A DNA stretch of 64,000 nucleotides from Bacteroidales bacterium (GTDB taxonomy: Bacteria; Bacteroidota; Bacteroidia; Bacteroidales; VadinHA17). Position numbers and translations under genes: made by a program. Shown here piece after piece: positions 53,016-60,161 of the stretch (positions are counted from its first letter, which is position 1; each line of letters opens with the position of its first letter). The DNA is taken from NCBI GenBank assembly GCA_009877105.1, contig WXFD01000034.1:1-64000 (forward strand), in the 5' to 3' direction. Under the pieces are notes generated by a model, which made no database searches, was not told the DNA's origin, and saw only the letters and a list, made by a program, of their open reading frames with translations.

Positions 53016-55541
53016 ATGAGGGAGTTTGTTTTCATATTTTTAATCAGTACGCTGATTTCGGTTAATATTTTTTGTCAGCCTGTTAAATCACCCGACGAAT
53101 TTCTCGGTTATGAACTTGGAACTCAGTTTACGTTCCATCACAGGGCAGTTGATTATTTCAGATATATTGCCGGGCAGTCAGAATGTGCCGAGATCATTGA
53201 ATACGGAACCACCTACGAAGGAAGGCCCCTATGTGTTTGCGTCGTTTCGGAAAAGGCTAATCTTGCCATACTCGATCAATACAGGAACAATAATCTTATC
53301 AAGGCCGGCCTGGTCAAAGGCGATATCGCAGGCAGTCAGCTGCCAATCATCTGGCTGGCCTATAATATTCACGGCAACGAAGCGGCAGGAATGGAAACAG
53401 CGATGAAAACACTTTACACCCTGGTTTCAGGATCATTTCCGGGATCGGAAAACTGGCTGAGATCGTGCATAATAATCATCGATCCCTGCCAGAATCCTGA
53501 CGGTCATGAGCTTTACGTCAACCGATACAGGAGTTCCCAAAATCTTCATCCCAACGCTGATGGCAATTCATGGGAACATAACCAGGGCTGGCCCGGAGCC
53601 AGAACCAATCATTATTTCTTTGACCTGAACCGCGACTGGGCCTGGCAGACGCAGGTTGAAACAGTTGAAAGGCTCACCCTCTACAGGAAATTCATGCCTC
53701 ATGTGTACGCCGATTTTCATGAAATGGGCTCCGGCTCCACATTCTTTTTTGCCCCGGGAGCGGATCCATGGCACGAGGCAATAACCCCCTGGCAGCGTAA
53801 GTTTCACGAAATCATGGGTAAAGGGAATGCAGCACTGTTTGATGAAAAGTCAAAGCTTTATTTCACAAAAGAGCACTATGATCTTTTTTTTCCGGCCTAC
53901 AGCGATACCTGGCCCCTGTTCAACGGCGCTGCAGGATTTACCTATGAACAGGGAGGAAGCGGATACGCGGGGCTGGCCCTCAGGCAGGAATCGGAAGATA
54001 CACTGACCCTGAAAAAAAGGATCGATGGCCACTTTACCGCTTCAATGGCAACATTGAAAGTATCGTACGAAAACAGGGAAAAGCTGATTGCGGAGTTTAA
54101 CACATTCTTCAGAGAGAATGCAGAAAACCCTGCATTTGAGTTTAAATCCATAATAATCAAGGGGTCAAATGATAAAACGAACCTTAACGATCTGCTCCTG
54201 CTCCTCGACAGAAATCAGATCAGGTACTCGCCGGCAGGGAATACCGGTAAAAAATACCGTGGATTTGACTACCTGGCAAATGTGCAGGGTGAAACAACAA
54301 TAGAAGCCGGCGATATTCTTGTAAGTGCTTTCCAGCCCCAGGCAAGACTGGTGAAAGTACTGTTCGAGCCCGACAGCAGAATCACCGACTCCCTGAGCTA
54401 CGACCTCACTGCATGGGCATTGCCATATACGTTTAACGTCAAGGCATTTGCCATCCGGGAAAAGATAGTTCCCGGACCGAAAATATCTGAGAAAAACTCA
54501 CCGGGAAACATGCCGCCCCAAAATCCGGATCCCTACGCCTACCTGGTGAATTTCAGCGGTTTCAGTGAAATGAAGTTAGTATCGGCACTCCAGGAAAAGA
54601 ATATTAAGGTCAGGCATTGCTTCAAACCATTTTCTGTCAACGGAACTAGCTTTGAAAGAGGTAGTTATATAATTACAAAGGCTGATAACAGGATTGCCGG
54701 CGAAAATCTTGACCGCATTGTTACCGGACTGGCCGGCCGACTCGGGGTAGTCCTGAAACCGGTCTCAACCGGTCTTGTTGATGAGGGAAAGGATCTCGGG
54801 TCAGACTATTCACCACTTCTGAAAAAGAAAAAAATCGCGCTCCTGTGCGGTGATGGTACATCTTCAGGAGCCGTAGGCGAAATATGGTATTTTTTTGAGC
54901 GCGAAGTGGATTATCCCGTTACCGTGATCAACACATCAAATGCTGAACGTACGGACCTTACCAGCTATGATGTCCTCATTCTTGCCGGCGGCAGTTATTC
55001 AAAACTGAATGACATCATTATTGATTTCGCAAGGAAAGGAGGCAGGGTAATTGCCCTTGAAAATTCCATTTCCGTTTTTGCATCCGAAAAATCTACCTCA
55101 CTGTATAAGGATAATGAAGCCCGCAAAACGGAGCTGAAGGCATCAGCAGACAGGGAGAAAAACGATGCCAGTTTGCTTCTGAGGAAATTTGAGGATGAAA
55201 GGAGATATTTTCTGTCGGAAAGGTCGGCAGGAAGCATTTACAGGGTCAGAATCGACAGCAGCCATCCCTACGGGTTCGGCCTGGGAAATGAGTGGTTCGT
55301 CATAAAGGGAAGTTCATCTTATCCACTGCTGAGCAAGGGCAGTAATGTCGGATACATCCCTGAAAACGATCCCGTGGCAGGGTTTGCAGGCTATAAATTC
55401 AGGAAACAGGTAAAGAACACACTGGTTATCGGAACCGAGAAAATCGGTGAGGGAGAAGTGGTGTATATTGCCGATAATCCTTACTTCAGGGCATACTGGA
55501 AAAGCGGAAGGATACTCCTGTGGAATGTTATATTCAGGTAA
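53016..55541 (+). CDS. large M14-family zinc peptidase with C-terminal GATase-like domain
   Basis: An 841-aa exported peptidase with a signal peptide (MREFVFIFLISTLISVNIFCQP). The catalytic carboxypeptidase domain (about 30-370) has zinc ligands in LAYNIHGNEAAG (HxxE) and in VYADFHEMGSGSTFFFAPG. The FDLNRDWAWQTQVE motif holds the substrate arginine, and the catalytic Glu is in FTYEQGGSG. The C-terminal part includes a class I glutamine-amidotransferase-like fold (VLILAGGSYSKLNDIIIDFARKGGRVIAL). Such proteins are common secreted peptidases in Bacteroidota. I start at ATG 53016; a TTG at 52986 would place the first residues in the promoter. Confidence 0.92.
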   Translation: MREFVFIFLISTLISVNIFCQPVKSPDEFLGYELGTQFTFHHRAVDYFRYIAGQSECAEIIEYGTTYEGRPLCVCVVSEKANLAILDQYRNNNLIKAGLVKGDIAGSQLPIIWLAYNIHGNEAAGMETAMKTLYTLVSGSFPGSENWLRSCIIIIDPCQNPDGHELYVNRYRSSQNLHPNADGNSWEHNQGWPGARTNHYFFDLNRDWAWQTQVETVERLTLYRKFMPHVYADFHEMGSGSTFFFAPGADPWHEAITPWQRKFHEIMGKGNAALFDEKSKLYFTKEHYDLFFPAYSDTWPLFNGAAGFTYEQGGSGYAGLALRQESEDTLTLKKRIDGHFTASMATLKVSYENREKLIAEFNTFFRENAENPAFEFKSIIIKGSNDKTNLNDLLLLLDRNQIRYSPAGNTGKKYRGFDYLANVQGETTIEAGDILVSAFQPQARLVKVLFEPDSRITDSLSYDLTAWALPYTFNVKAFAIREKIVPGPKISEKNSPGNMPPQNPDPYAYLVNFSGFSEMKLVSALQEKNIKVRHCFKPFSVNGTSFERGSYIITKADNRIAGENLDRIVTGLAGRLGVVLKPVSTGLVDEGKDLGSDYSPLLKKKKIALLCGDGTSSGAVGEIWYFFEREVDYPVTVINTSNAERTDLTSYDVLILAGGSYSKLNDIIIDFARKGGRVIALENSISVFASEKSTSLYKDNEARKTELKASADREKNDASLLLRKFEDERRYFLSERSAGSIYRVRIDSSHPYGFGLGNEWFVIKGSSSYPLLSKGSNVGYIPENDPVAGFAGYKFRKQVKNTLVIGTEKIGEGEVVYIADNPYFRAYWKSGRILLWNVIFR

Positions 55542-55800
55542 ATTCACCTGAGCCTGTTTACTGAAATGCAATCGGAAAGGCAAAAGCAAAAAATACAGTA
55601 AAAGCAAGCGGGAAAAAACATTTATCTCCCGCCCTTCCCCCCTTGAAATGGTTCTTTGCTGAATGCCGGACTTTACCGCACAGGAATTTCTTTCTCAAAC
55701 AGGCATTGTTTTCTAAAAAATAACTACAGCGTCATTATTTCCTGGTTTCCTGCCAGGCTGCCGGCAGGAATCAATAATATTTATTGTTATTTTATTAACA

Positions 55801-55818
55801 CTGTTATTAAATTCACAA
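55801..55818. promoter_or_regulatory. Rex-like operator
   Basis: CTGTTAT-TAAA-TTCACAA resembles the Rex consensus TTGTGAA-N4-TTCACAA (also TTGTTAA-N4-TTAACAA). The right half is perfect and the left half matches five of seven positions. It lies nine bases upstream of the -7 box, between the -33 and -7 positions, where a repressor would exclude RNA polymerase. Rex senses the NADH/NAD+ ratio and controls hydrogenase genes in other anaerobes. Confidence 0.45.
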
Positions 55819-55826
55819 TAAATTAC

Positions 55827-55834
55827 TATCTTTG
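55827..55834 (+). promoter_or_regulatory. -7 promoter box of the hydrogenase operon
   Basis: TATCTTTG is an exact TAnnTTTG. The start site would be near 55841, about 50 bases before the first ATG at 55892. A -33 element is not distinct. Confidence 0.6.
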
Positions 55835-55891
55835 CATGGTCAAAACAACGGTCTGTTAACTGAATATTTTTGCAAGATTTATCATAATACA

Positions 55892-56236
55892 ATGTTAATC
55901 ACTGAAGTAGCAAGCAAGATAGAAGGACGGGTAGTCTGCTGTGAAAACAAGGCTGCAGGAGAAGTGGAATATGCTTTTTCCTCAGATCTAATGAGCGATG
56001 TATTGAAAGTGGAAAGGGAAAATGTACTTCTGATCACCGGTCTGGCCAATCTTCAGGTAATAAGGACATCGGAAATGTCGGATATCAATTGCATTGTAAT
56101 CGCAAGAAACAAAAAGTTAAACAGTGAGATAATAAAGCTTGCAACCGAGAATGGGATAGTTCTGATTGAAAGCCCTTATTCGGTGTTCCGTATTTCGGGA
56201 GAATTATACAAGGCAGGCATTAAGCCGCTATTCTGA
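55892..56236 (+). CDS. DRTGG domain protein (first copy)
   Basis: A 114-aa single-domain protein of the DRTGG type, a ligand-binding alpha/beta fold also found in phosphotransacetylase and CBS-containing proteins. It begins MLITEVASKIEGRVVC and ends IVLIESPYSVFRISGELYKAGI, closely resembling the second copy at 58029 in the ending TFRIAGELYNLL. The glycine-rich core of the name motif is degenerate here (SSDLMSDVLK follows instead). The role is unknown; in many anaerobes the gene pair flanks a HydS-like gene. It is the first gene of the operon, 2 bp before the RsbW-like ATPase. The chosen ATG gives the family start; the frame is open upstream to 55832. Confidence 0.82.
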   Translation: MLITEVASKIEGRVVCCENKAAGEVEYAFSSDLMSDVLKVERENVLLITGLANLQVIRTSEMSDINCIVIARNKKLNSEIIKLATENGIVLIESPYSVFRISGELYKAGIKPLF

Positions 56237-56238
56237 AA

Positions 56239-56664
56239 ATGCAATACAGGTATAAAATAGCAGGTGGTGATTTCTCAAATGCAGGGGCGGTGGCAAGCTC
56301 GGTCAAAAAGACCCTGCGTCAGCTCAATATTGACCATCGGCTTTCCAAAAGAATAGTGATAGCCCTGTATGAAGGTGAAGTGAATGTGGTGGCACATGCT
56401 TATTCGGGTATAATTGACATTGACATAGACCATGAAAGGATAAAAATAAGGATAACCGATAAGGGACCTGGAATAGTTGATATAGCAAAGGCAATGGAGG
56501 AAGGTTATTCAACCGCTTCCACGCAGGTCAGGGAAATGGGATTCGGAGCAGGAATGGGCCTTTCAAACATGAAGAAGAACAGCGACTCAATGCAGATAAC
56601 AAGTGAACCAGGCATCGGTACGGTAGTTGAGCTTACGACATACCTTAACGGCAATGAAGGGTAA
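56239..56664 (+). CDS. RsbW-like ATP-binding protein (GHKL kinase fold)
   Basis: A 141-aa protein with the anti-sigma-factor kinase fold. The N box is in VIALYEGEVNVVAHAYSG, the G1 box is ITDKGPGI, and the G2 box is GFGAGMGLSNMKKNSD. There is no histidine phospho-acceptor domain. RsbW-type proteins phosphorylate a Ser or Thr of an anti-anti-sigma partner. Here no such partner is encoded nearby, and the neighbours are a DRTGG protein and a HydS-like iron-sulfur protein, so it may act in a redox signalling relay that controls hydrogenase. Its end overlaps the next gene by 11 bp. Confidence 0.85.
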   Translation: MQYRYKIAGGDFSNAGAVASSVKKTLRQLNIDHRLSKRIVIALYEGEVNVVAHAYSGIIDIDIDHERIKIRITDKGPGIVDIAKAMEEGYSTASTQVREMGFGAGMGLSNMKKNSDSMQITSEPGIGTVVELTTYLNGNEG

Positions 56665-58042
56665 GGATCAAAATAAGGAATTTCATCACGCTTTAAAGGT
56701 GCACAAGGATCTTTGCACCGGCTGTACGCATTGCATGATAGTCTGCCCTACCAGGGCCATCCGCATCAGAAAGGGCAAGGCGATCATAATTGCCGACAGG
56801 TGCGTTGATTGCGGCGAATGCTACAGGGCCTGCCCGGTGTCAGCAATAGGTGTCGAGCAGGATGATCTCAACCTGATACTGAAATTCCCGGTAAGAGTGC
56901 TCCTGATCCCGGGTGTATTTATCGGCCAGTTTTCACATAAAATACCACTTTCATCGATCTACGGAGCTCTCGGTAAAATAGGTTTCACCCATGTTTATCA
57001 CGTGGAAAATACCGTAGACATGGTCCTGGATGCTTATGACGAATATGCCCTGCAAAACGAAAGCCGCCCGCTTATCTCTTCTTTCTGCCCGGCAGTGGTA
57101 AGACTTATCCAGGTAAGGTTCCCTTCCCTGGTCGATAACATTATGAAGGTGAACCCTCCTGTCGATATGTCTGCAATTTATTACAGGGAGAAACTCAGGA
57201 GTTCCGGTATTCCCGAACAAAACACAGGTCTGTTCTACGCAACACCCTGTGCCGCCAAAATTGCAGCAATCAAGAGCCCGGTCGGAGAAACCGAATCGGT
57301 GGTGACCGGAGTAATCAATACCAACTACTTGTATAACAAGGTTTACCAACTCCTCCAGAAAGGGGAAGCCTTCAACGAAATCCCTGTAACAGACGACCTC
57401 CTGAGTTCCAGGGGAATACTGTGGAGCCTTACCCGGGGAGAATCTTCTCACCGGAAAAAAAGGTCGCTCTCGGTCGACGGGATCAGGAATGTTACTGAAA
57501 TACTGGAGAGCGTTGAAAACGACAAACTTGACAATATTGATTTTCTCGAACTGAGAGCCTGCGATGAAGGATGTGCAGGCGGTATTCTCCTGCCGGGCAA
57601 CCGTTTTGTCACTGTGGAAAGGCTCCGCAAGCTTGCTTCCGATTTCTCAAAAAGCGAAACAGACAGCAGAAGAAAACTCACGGAAGGATTTATCAATTTA
57701 AAGGAACAAAGCTTCCTGGGTAAAATTGAACCTAGAAACATTGAAAAGCTCGATGAGGATTTCACTGTGGCCATGAAGAAAATGAAAAGGAAACGCAGAT
57801 TGATGTGCTTCCTTCCCGGTTTCGATTGTGCTGCATGCGGTTCACCTGACTGCCAGACACTTGCAGAAGATACGGTCCGGGGCTACGGGCAGCTTTCGCA
57901 TTGCGTTTTCATGCAGCAACAGATGGTCAAACAGAAGCTCATGAGTCAGGAAAAAGCATTCAGCCTGACCGAGGAGATCTGGGGAGCTGAAAGACTGGAA
58001 AAGAACTGTAATAAAATCGGCGCGGAAAATGAAAATATCTGA
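56654..58042 (+). CDS. hydS: HydS-like [FeFe]-hydrogenase homologue with ferredoxin domain, putative sensor
   Basis: A 462-aa iron-sulfur protein. Residues 21-60 form a 2[4Fe-4S] ferredoxin (C21, C24, C27, C31; C50, C53, C56, C60). The hydrogenase large-subunit domain follows, but with altered H-cluster loops: SSFCPAV instead of TSCCPGW (C145 kept, the proton-transfer Cys replaced by Phe144), TPCAAK (C199), and ACDEGCAGG (C303, C307). The four ligands of the [4Fe-4S] subcluster are thus retained while fast catalysis is unlikely. The C-terminus (about 385-420) adds a further cysteine cluster, FDCAACGSPDCQ. This pattern is that of HydS, a putative H2 or redox sensor. Start at 56654 overlaps the ATPase gene; the end overlaps the second DRTGG gene. 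Confidence 0.85.
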   Translation: MKGKDQNKEFHHALKVHKDLCTGCTHCMIVCPTRAIRIRKGKAIIIADRCVDCGECYRACPVSAIGVEQDDLNLILKFPVRVLLIPGVFIGQFSHKIPLSSIYGALGKIGFTHVYHVENTVDMVLDAYDEYALQNESRPLISSFCPAVVRLIQVRFPSLVDNIMKVNPPVDMSAIYYREKLRSSGIPEQNTGLFYATPCAAKIAAIKSPVGETESVVTGVINTNYLYNKVYQLLQKGEAFNEIPVTDDLLSSRGILWSLTRGESSHRKKRSLSVDGIRNVTEILESVENDKLDNIDFLELRACDEGCAGGILLPGNRFVTVERLRKLASDFSKSETDSRRKLTEGFINLKEQSFLGKIEPRNIEKLDEDFTVAMKKMKRKRRLMCFLPGFDCAACGSPDCQTLAEDTVRGYGQLSHCVFMQQQMVKQKLMSQEKAFSLTEEIWGAERLEKNCNKIGAENENI

Positions 58043-58364
58043 AATAGTAAATCGCCTGAACCTCAAAGTAGTAGCCGGAGCCGACGGATTAGGAGCGGAA
58101 GTTACCGGAGGTTATGTTTCCGATCTCCTCAGCGATGTCATTGGACATGCAGCTGAAGGGAATATCTGGATCACACTTCAGACACATCAGAACATTGTTG
58201 CCGTTGCCAGCCTGAAGGAACTTTCGGCAATAATTGTAGTAAAAGGTTCTTCTCCCGCTGCAGATACTATAAGGAAAAGCAATGAGGAAAATATACCCCT
58301 GCTTTCTACCGGCCTGGATACATTCAGAATAGCCGGGGAATTATATAATTTACTTTTAAAATGA
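58029..58364 (+). CDS. DRTGG domain protein (second copy)
   Basis: A 111-aa single-domain relative of the protein at 55892. It starts MKISEIVNRLNLKVVAG, contains the EVTGGYVSDLLSDVIGHA core that carries the DRTGG-like motif, and ends TFRIAGELYNLLLK. The two copies flank the RsbW-like and HydS-like genes, which suggests that they form a heterodimer or bind one effector. The start overlaps the HydS-like gene by 14 bp and the stop overlaps the PHP start by 4 bp. No function is established for this stand-alone form. Confidence 0.85.
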   Translation: MKISEIVNRLNLKVVAGADGLGAEVTGGYVSDLLSDVIGHAAEGNIWITLQTHQNIVAVASLKELSAIIVVKGSSPAADTIRKSNEENIPLLSTGLDTFRIAGELYNLLLK

Positions 58365-59095
58365 AGATATACCGGGCAGACCTGCATATACACACCTTGC
58401 TTTCACCGTGCGGTGAGCTGAGCATGAGCCCGGCAAGAATAATTGAGACGGCCAAACGCAGGAATCTTGACATTATCGGAATAAGCGATCACAATACCAC
58501 AAGGCAGAGCAACCTTGTCAGAACGCTTGGCGAAAAAAAGGGAATATATGTGCTGCGGGGCGCTGAAGTAACAACAAGAGAGGAGATACATTGCCTCGTG
58601 TTCTTTGAAGAAAATGATTCCCTCAGCCGGTTCCAGGAATTGCTGGACGATACCCTGCCATGCATTCAGAACAACCCGCTGATATTTGGTGATCAGGTTG
58701 TGGTGGATGAAAATGAGAATATTGTTTATACCGAGGAAAGATTACTGACAAATGCCATAAAACTTTCACTCGGAGAACTGGAAGCATGGGTACATGCGAA
58801 TGATGGAATTTTCATCCCTGCCCACATCGACAGAATGAAAAACAGCATTTACAGCCAACTCGGATTTCTGCCGGAAAACCTTAAGGCAGATGCACTGGAG
58901 GTTTCAAAAAGAAGTTCACCCGGACAGTTCAGAATAAACCACCCGGAAACTGTGGGTTACACGCTGATTACAAATTCTGATTCACATTACTGCGAGTCAA
59001 TAGGAACTGTATTCAACAACTTCCATATGGAAGGGACAACATTTGAGGAAATACGAATGGCACTGGCGGGTGAGAAAGGAAGAAAGGTTGACTGA
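58361..59095 (+). CDS. PHP-family phosphoesterase
   Basis: A 244-aa metal-dependent phosphoesterase. The PHP signatures are in order: ADLHIHTLLSPCGE, GISDHNTT, IFIPAHIDR and TNSDSHY, which supply the His and Asp ligands of a trinuclear metal site. Related stand-alone proteins (TrpH/YciV) hydrolyse nucleotide-like phosphates. The gene is translationally coupled to both neighbours (ATGA overlap upstream, 1 bp gap downstream). In many anaerobes it accompanies the HydS/DRTGG/ATPase set, so it may make or remove a nucleotide signal or act in hydrogenase maturation. That role is not demonstrated. Confidence 0.88.
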   Translation: MKIYRADLHIHTLLSPCGELSMSPARIIETAKRRNLDIIGISDHNTTRQSNLVRTLGEKKGIYVLRGAEVTTREEIHCLVFFEENDSLSRFQELLDDTLPCIQNNPLIFGDQVVVDENENIVYTEERLLTNAIKLSLGELEAWVHANDGIFIPAHIDRMKNSIYSQLGFLPENLKADALEVSKRSSPGQFRINHPETVGYTLITNSDSHYCESIGTVFNNFHMEGTTFEEIRMALAGEKGRKVD

Positions 59096-59096
59096 C

Positions 59097-59657
59097 ATGA
59101 TAACACTGGCATTAAATATTCTTGACATCGTTCAGAATTCCATAAGCGCAATGGCCACGGAAATTGCAGTGGAAGTAACGGAATCTGCCGCAGTTGACCT
59201 GATGAAGATCACAGTGAAGGACAATGGCAGGGGAATGTCGCAGGATCTGTTATCCAGGGTTACCGACCCGTTTGTGACAACCAGGAAAACCAGGCGGATT
59301 GGGCTGGGCATTCCTCTGCTGAAATATCACGCAAATCTGGCCGGAGGCGATCTGGAGATTCAGTCCGGTGAAGGTATTGGTACCACCCTGAGCGCAACCC
59401 TGAAACTTCAGCATCCTGACCGCCAGCCATTGGGTGATCTGGCCGGAATGATGACAATTCTCATGACGGCCAATCCGGGAATTGATTTTCTTTATACCCA
59501 CAAAACCGATATGGGGGAATACTGTTTTTCATCCAGGGAAGTCATGGAATATCTGGGAATTACAGACTTCAGCGATGTTTCGCTGCTAACTGACATAAGG
59601 GAAATGATGAACAATAACCTGGAGGATATCGGGGCATCGGGGTTTAACGGGGAATAG
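59097..59657 (+). CDS. GHKL-type ATPase (histidine-kinase-like, lacking HisKA)
   Basis: A 186-aa ATP-binding protein. It starts MITLALNILDIVQNSISAMATEI, containing the N box, followed by the G1 box DNGRGM and the G2 segment GLGIPLLKYHANLAGG, ending GIGTTLSATL. There is no phospho-acceptor His domain and no membrane segment, so it is a stand-alone catalytic domain. It resembles the ATPases encoded beside NuoE/HydC-like subunits in bifurcating hydrogenase operons of Clostridia and Thermotogales. The remaining 60 residues are not recognised. A longer upstream frame exists, but the ATG at 59097 begins the conserved N box. Confidence 0.85.
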   Translation: MITLALNILDIVQNSISAMATEIAVEVTESAAVDLMKITVKDNGRGMSQDLLSRVTDPFVTTRKTRRIGLGIPLLKYHANLAGGDLEIQSGEGIGTTLSATLKLQHPDRQPLGDLAGMMTILMTANPGIDFLYTHKTDMGEYCFSSREVMEYLGITDFSDVSLLTDIREMMNNNLEDIGASGFNGE

Positions 59658-59748
59658 ATGAAAAATTGTCGTAAAATCAATTAAACCAGGATAATTGCAG
59701 GTATATTAGATAAATTAATCAATTTGAATTAACTAAACAGGAACGAGC

Positions 59749-60150
59749 ATGTCACAAATCAAGTCTCTCGCCGATCTCAGGAAGAAACGCGAAGAAATAA
59801 AAGCAGAAATGGACACCAGGATCAAGGCTATTGATCCTGAAAATCATGTTCAGATCAAGGTTGCGATGGCAACCTGTGGTATTGCTGCAGGAGCTAAGGA
59901 AATAATGGAATTTTTTGTTGAACAGCTCGACAGGAGGAATATCCAGGGAGTGGTTACACAAACCGGATGCATGGGATATTGCTATGCCGAGCCCACTGTT
60001 GAAATTACTCTTCCGGGCAGAGAACCTGTGGTTTACGGATTTGTCGACCTGAAAAGGGCAGACCAGATAATTGAGAAATATATAAAGGAGGGTGAGCTTA
60101 TCGATGGTATCATCCCGGTAAATTATGAAACAATTGATTCTAAAGAATAG
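59749..60150 (+). CDS. thioredoxin-like [2Fe-2S] ferredoxin subunit
   Basis: A 133-aa iron-sulfur protein. A coiled N-terminus (LADLRKKREEIKAEMDTR) precedes a thioredoxin-like 2Fe-2S domain of the NuoE type, with C43 in MATCGIAAGAKE and the CMGYC cluster in TGCMGYCYAEPTVE (four cysteines in the C-x(n)-C...CMGYC pattern). Such small subunits are encoded at the start of the bifurcating hydrogenase and formate dehydrogenase genes and pass electrons to or from HydB. The 91-bp gap upstream has a possible weak internal promoter (TCAATTTG) but nothing convincing. Next is hydB, 11 bp downstream. Confidence 0.85.
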   Translation: MSQIKSLADLRKKREEIKAEMDTRIKAIDPENHVQIKVAMATCGIAAGAKEIMEFFVEQLDRRNIQGVVTQTGCMGYCYAEPTVEITLPGREPVVYGFVDLKRADQIIEKYIKEGELIDGIIPVNYETIDSKE

Positions 60151-60161
60151 GAGGATAGCAA

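Larger units (their letters stand above)
55542..55891. other. 350-bp intergenic region upstream of the hydrogenase operon
   Basis: No gene is visible. It holds a perfect 8-bp hairpin TTCCTGCC-N8-GGCAGGAA (55747-55770), a weaker stem GCGGGA/TCCCGC (55608-55632), a Rex-like operator (55801-55818) and the operon promoter (55827-55834). The last 110 bases are strongly AT-rich. Confidence 0.55.

Noticed and set aside
55608..55632. GCGGGA/TCCCGC stem after the M14 peptidase
   Set aside because: The tail is C-rich rather than T-rich and the loop is long (13 bases), so I do not call it a terminator.
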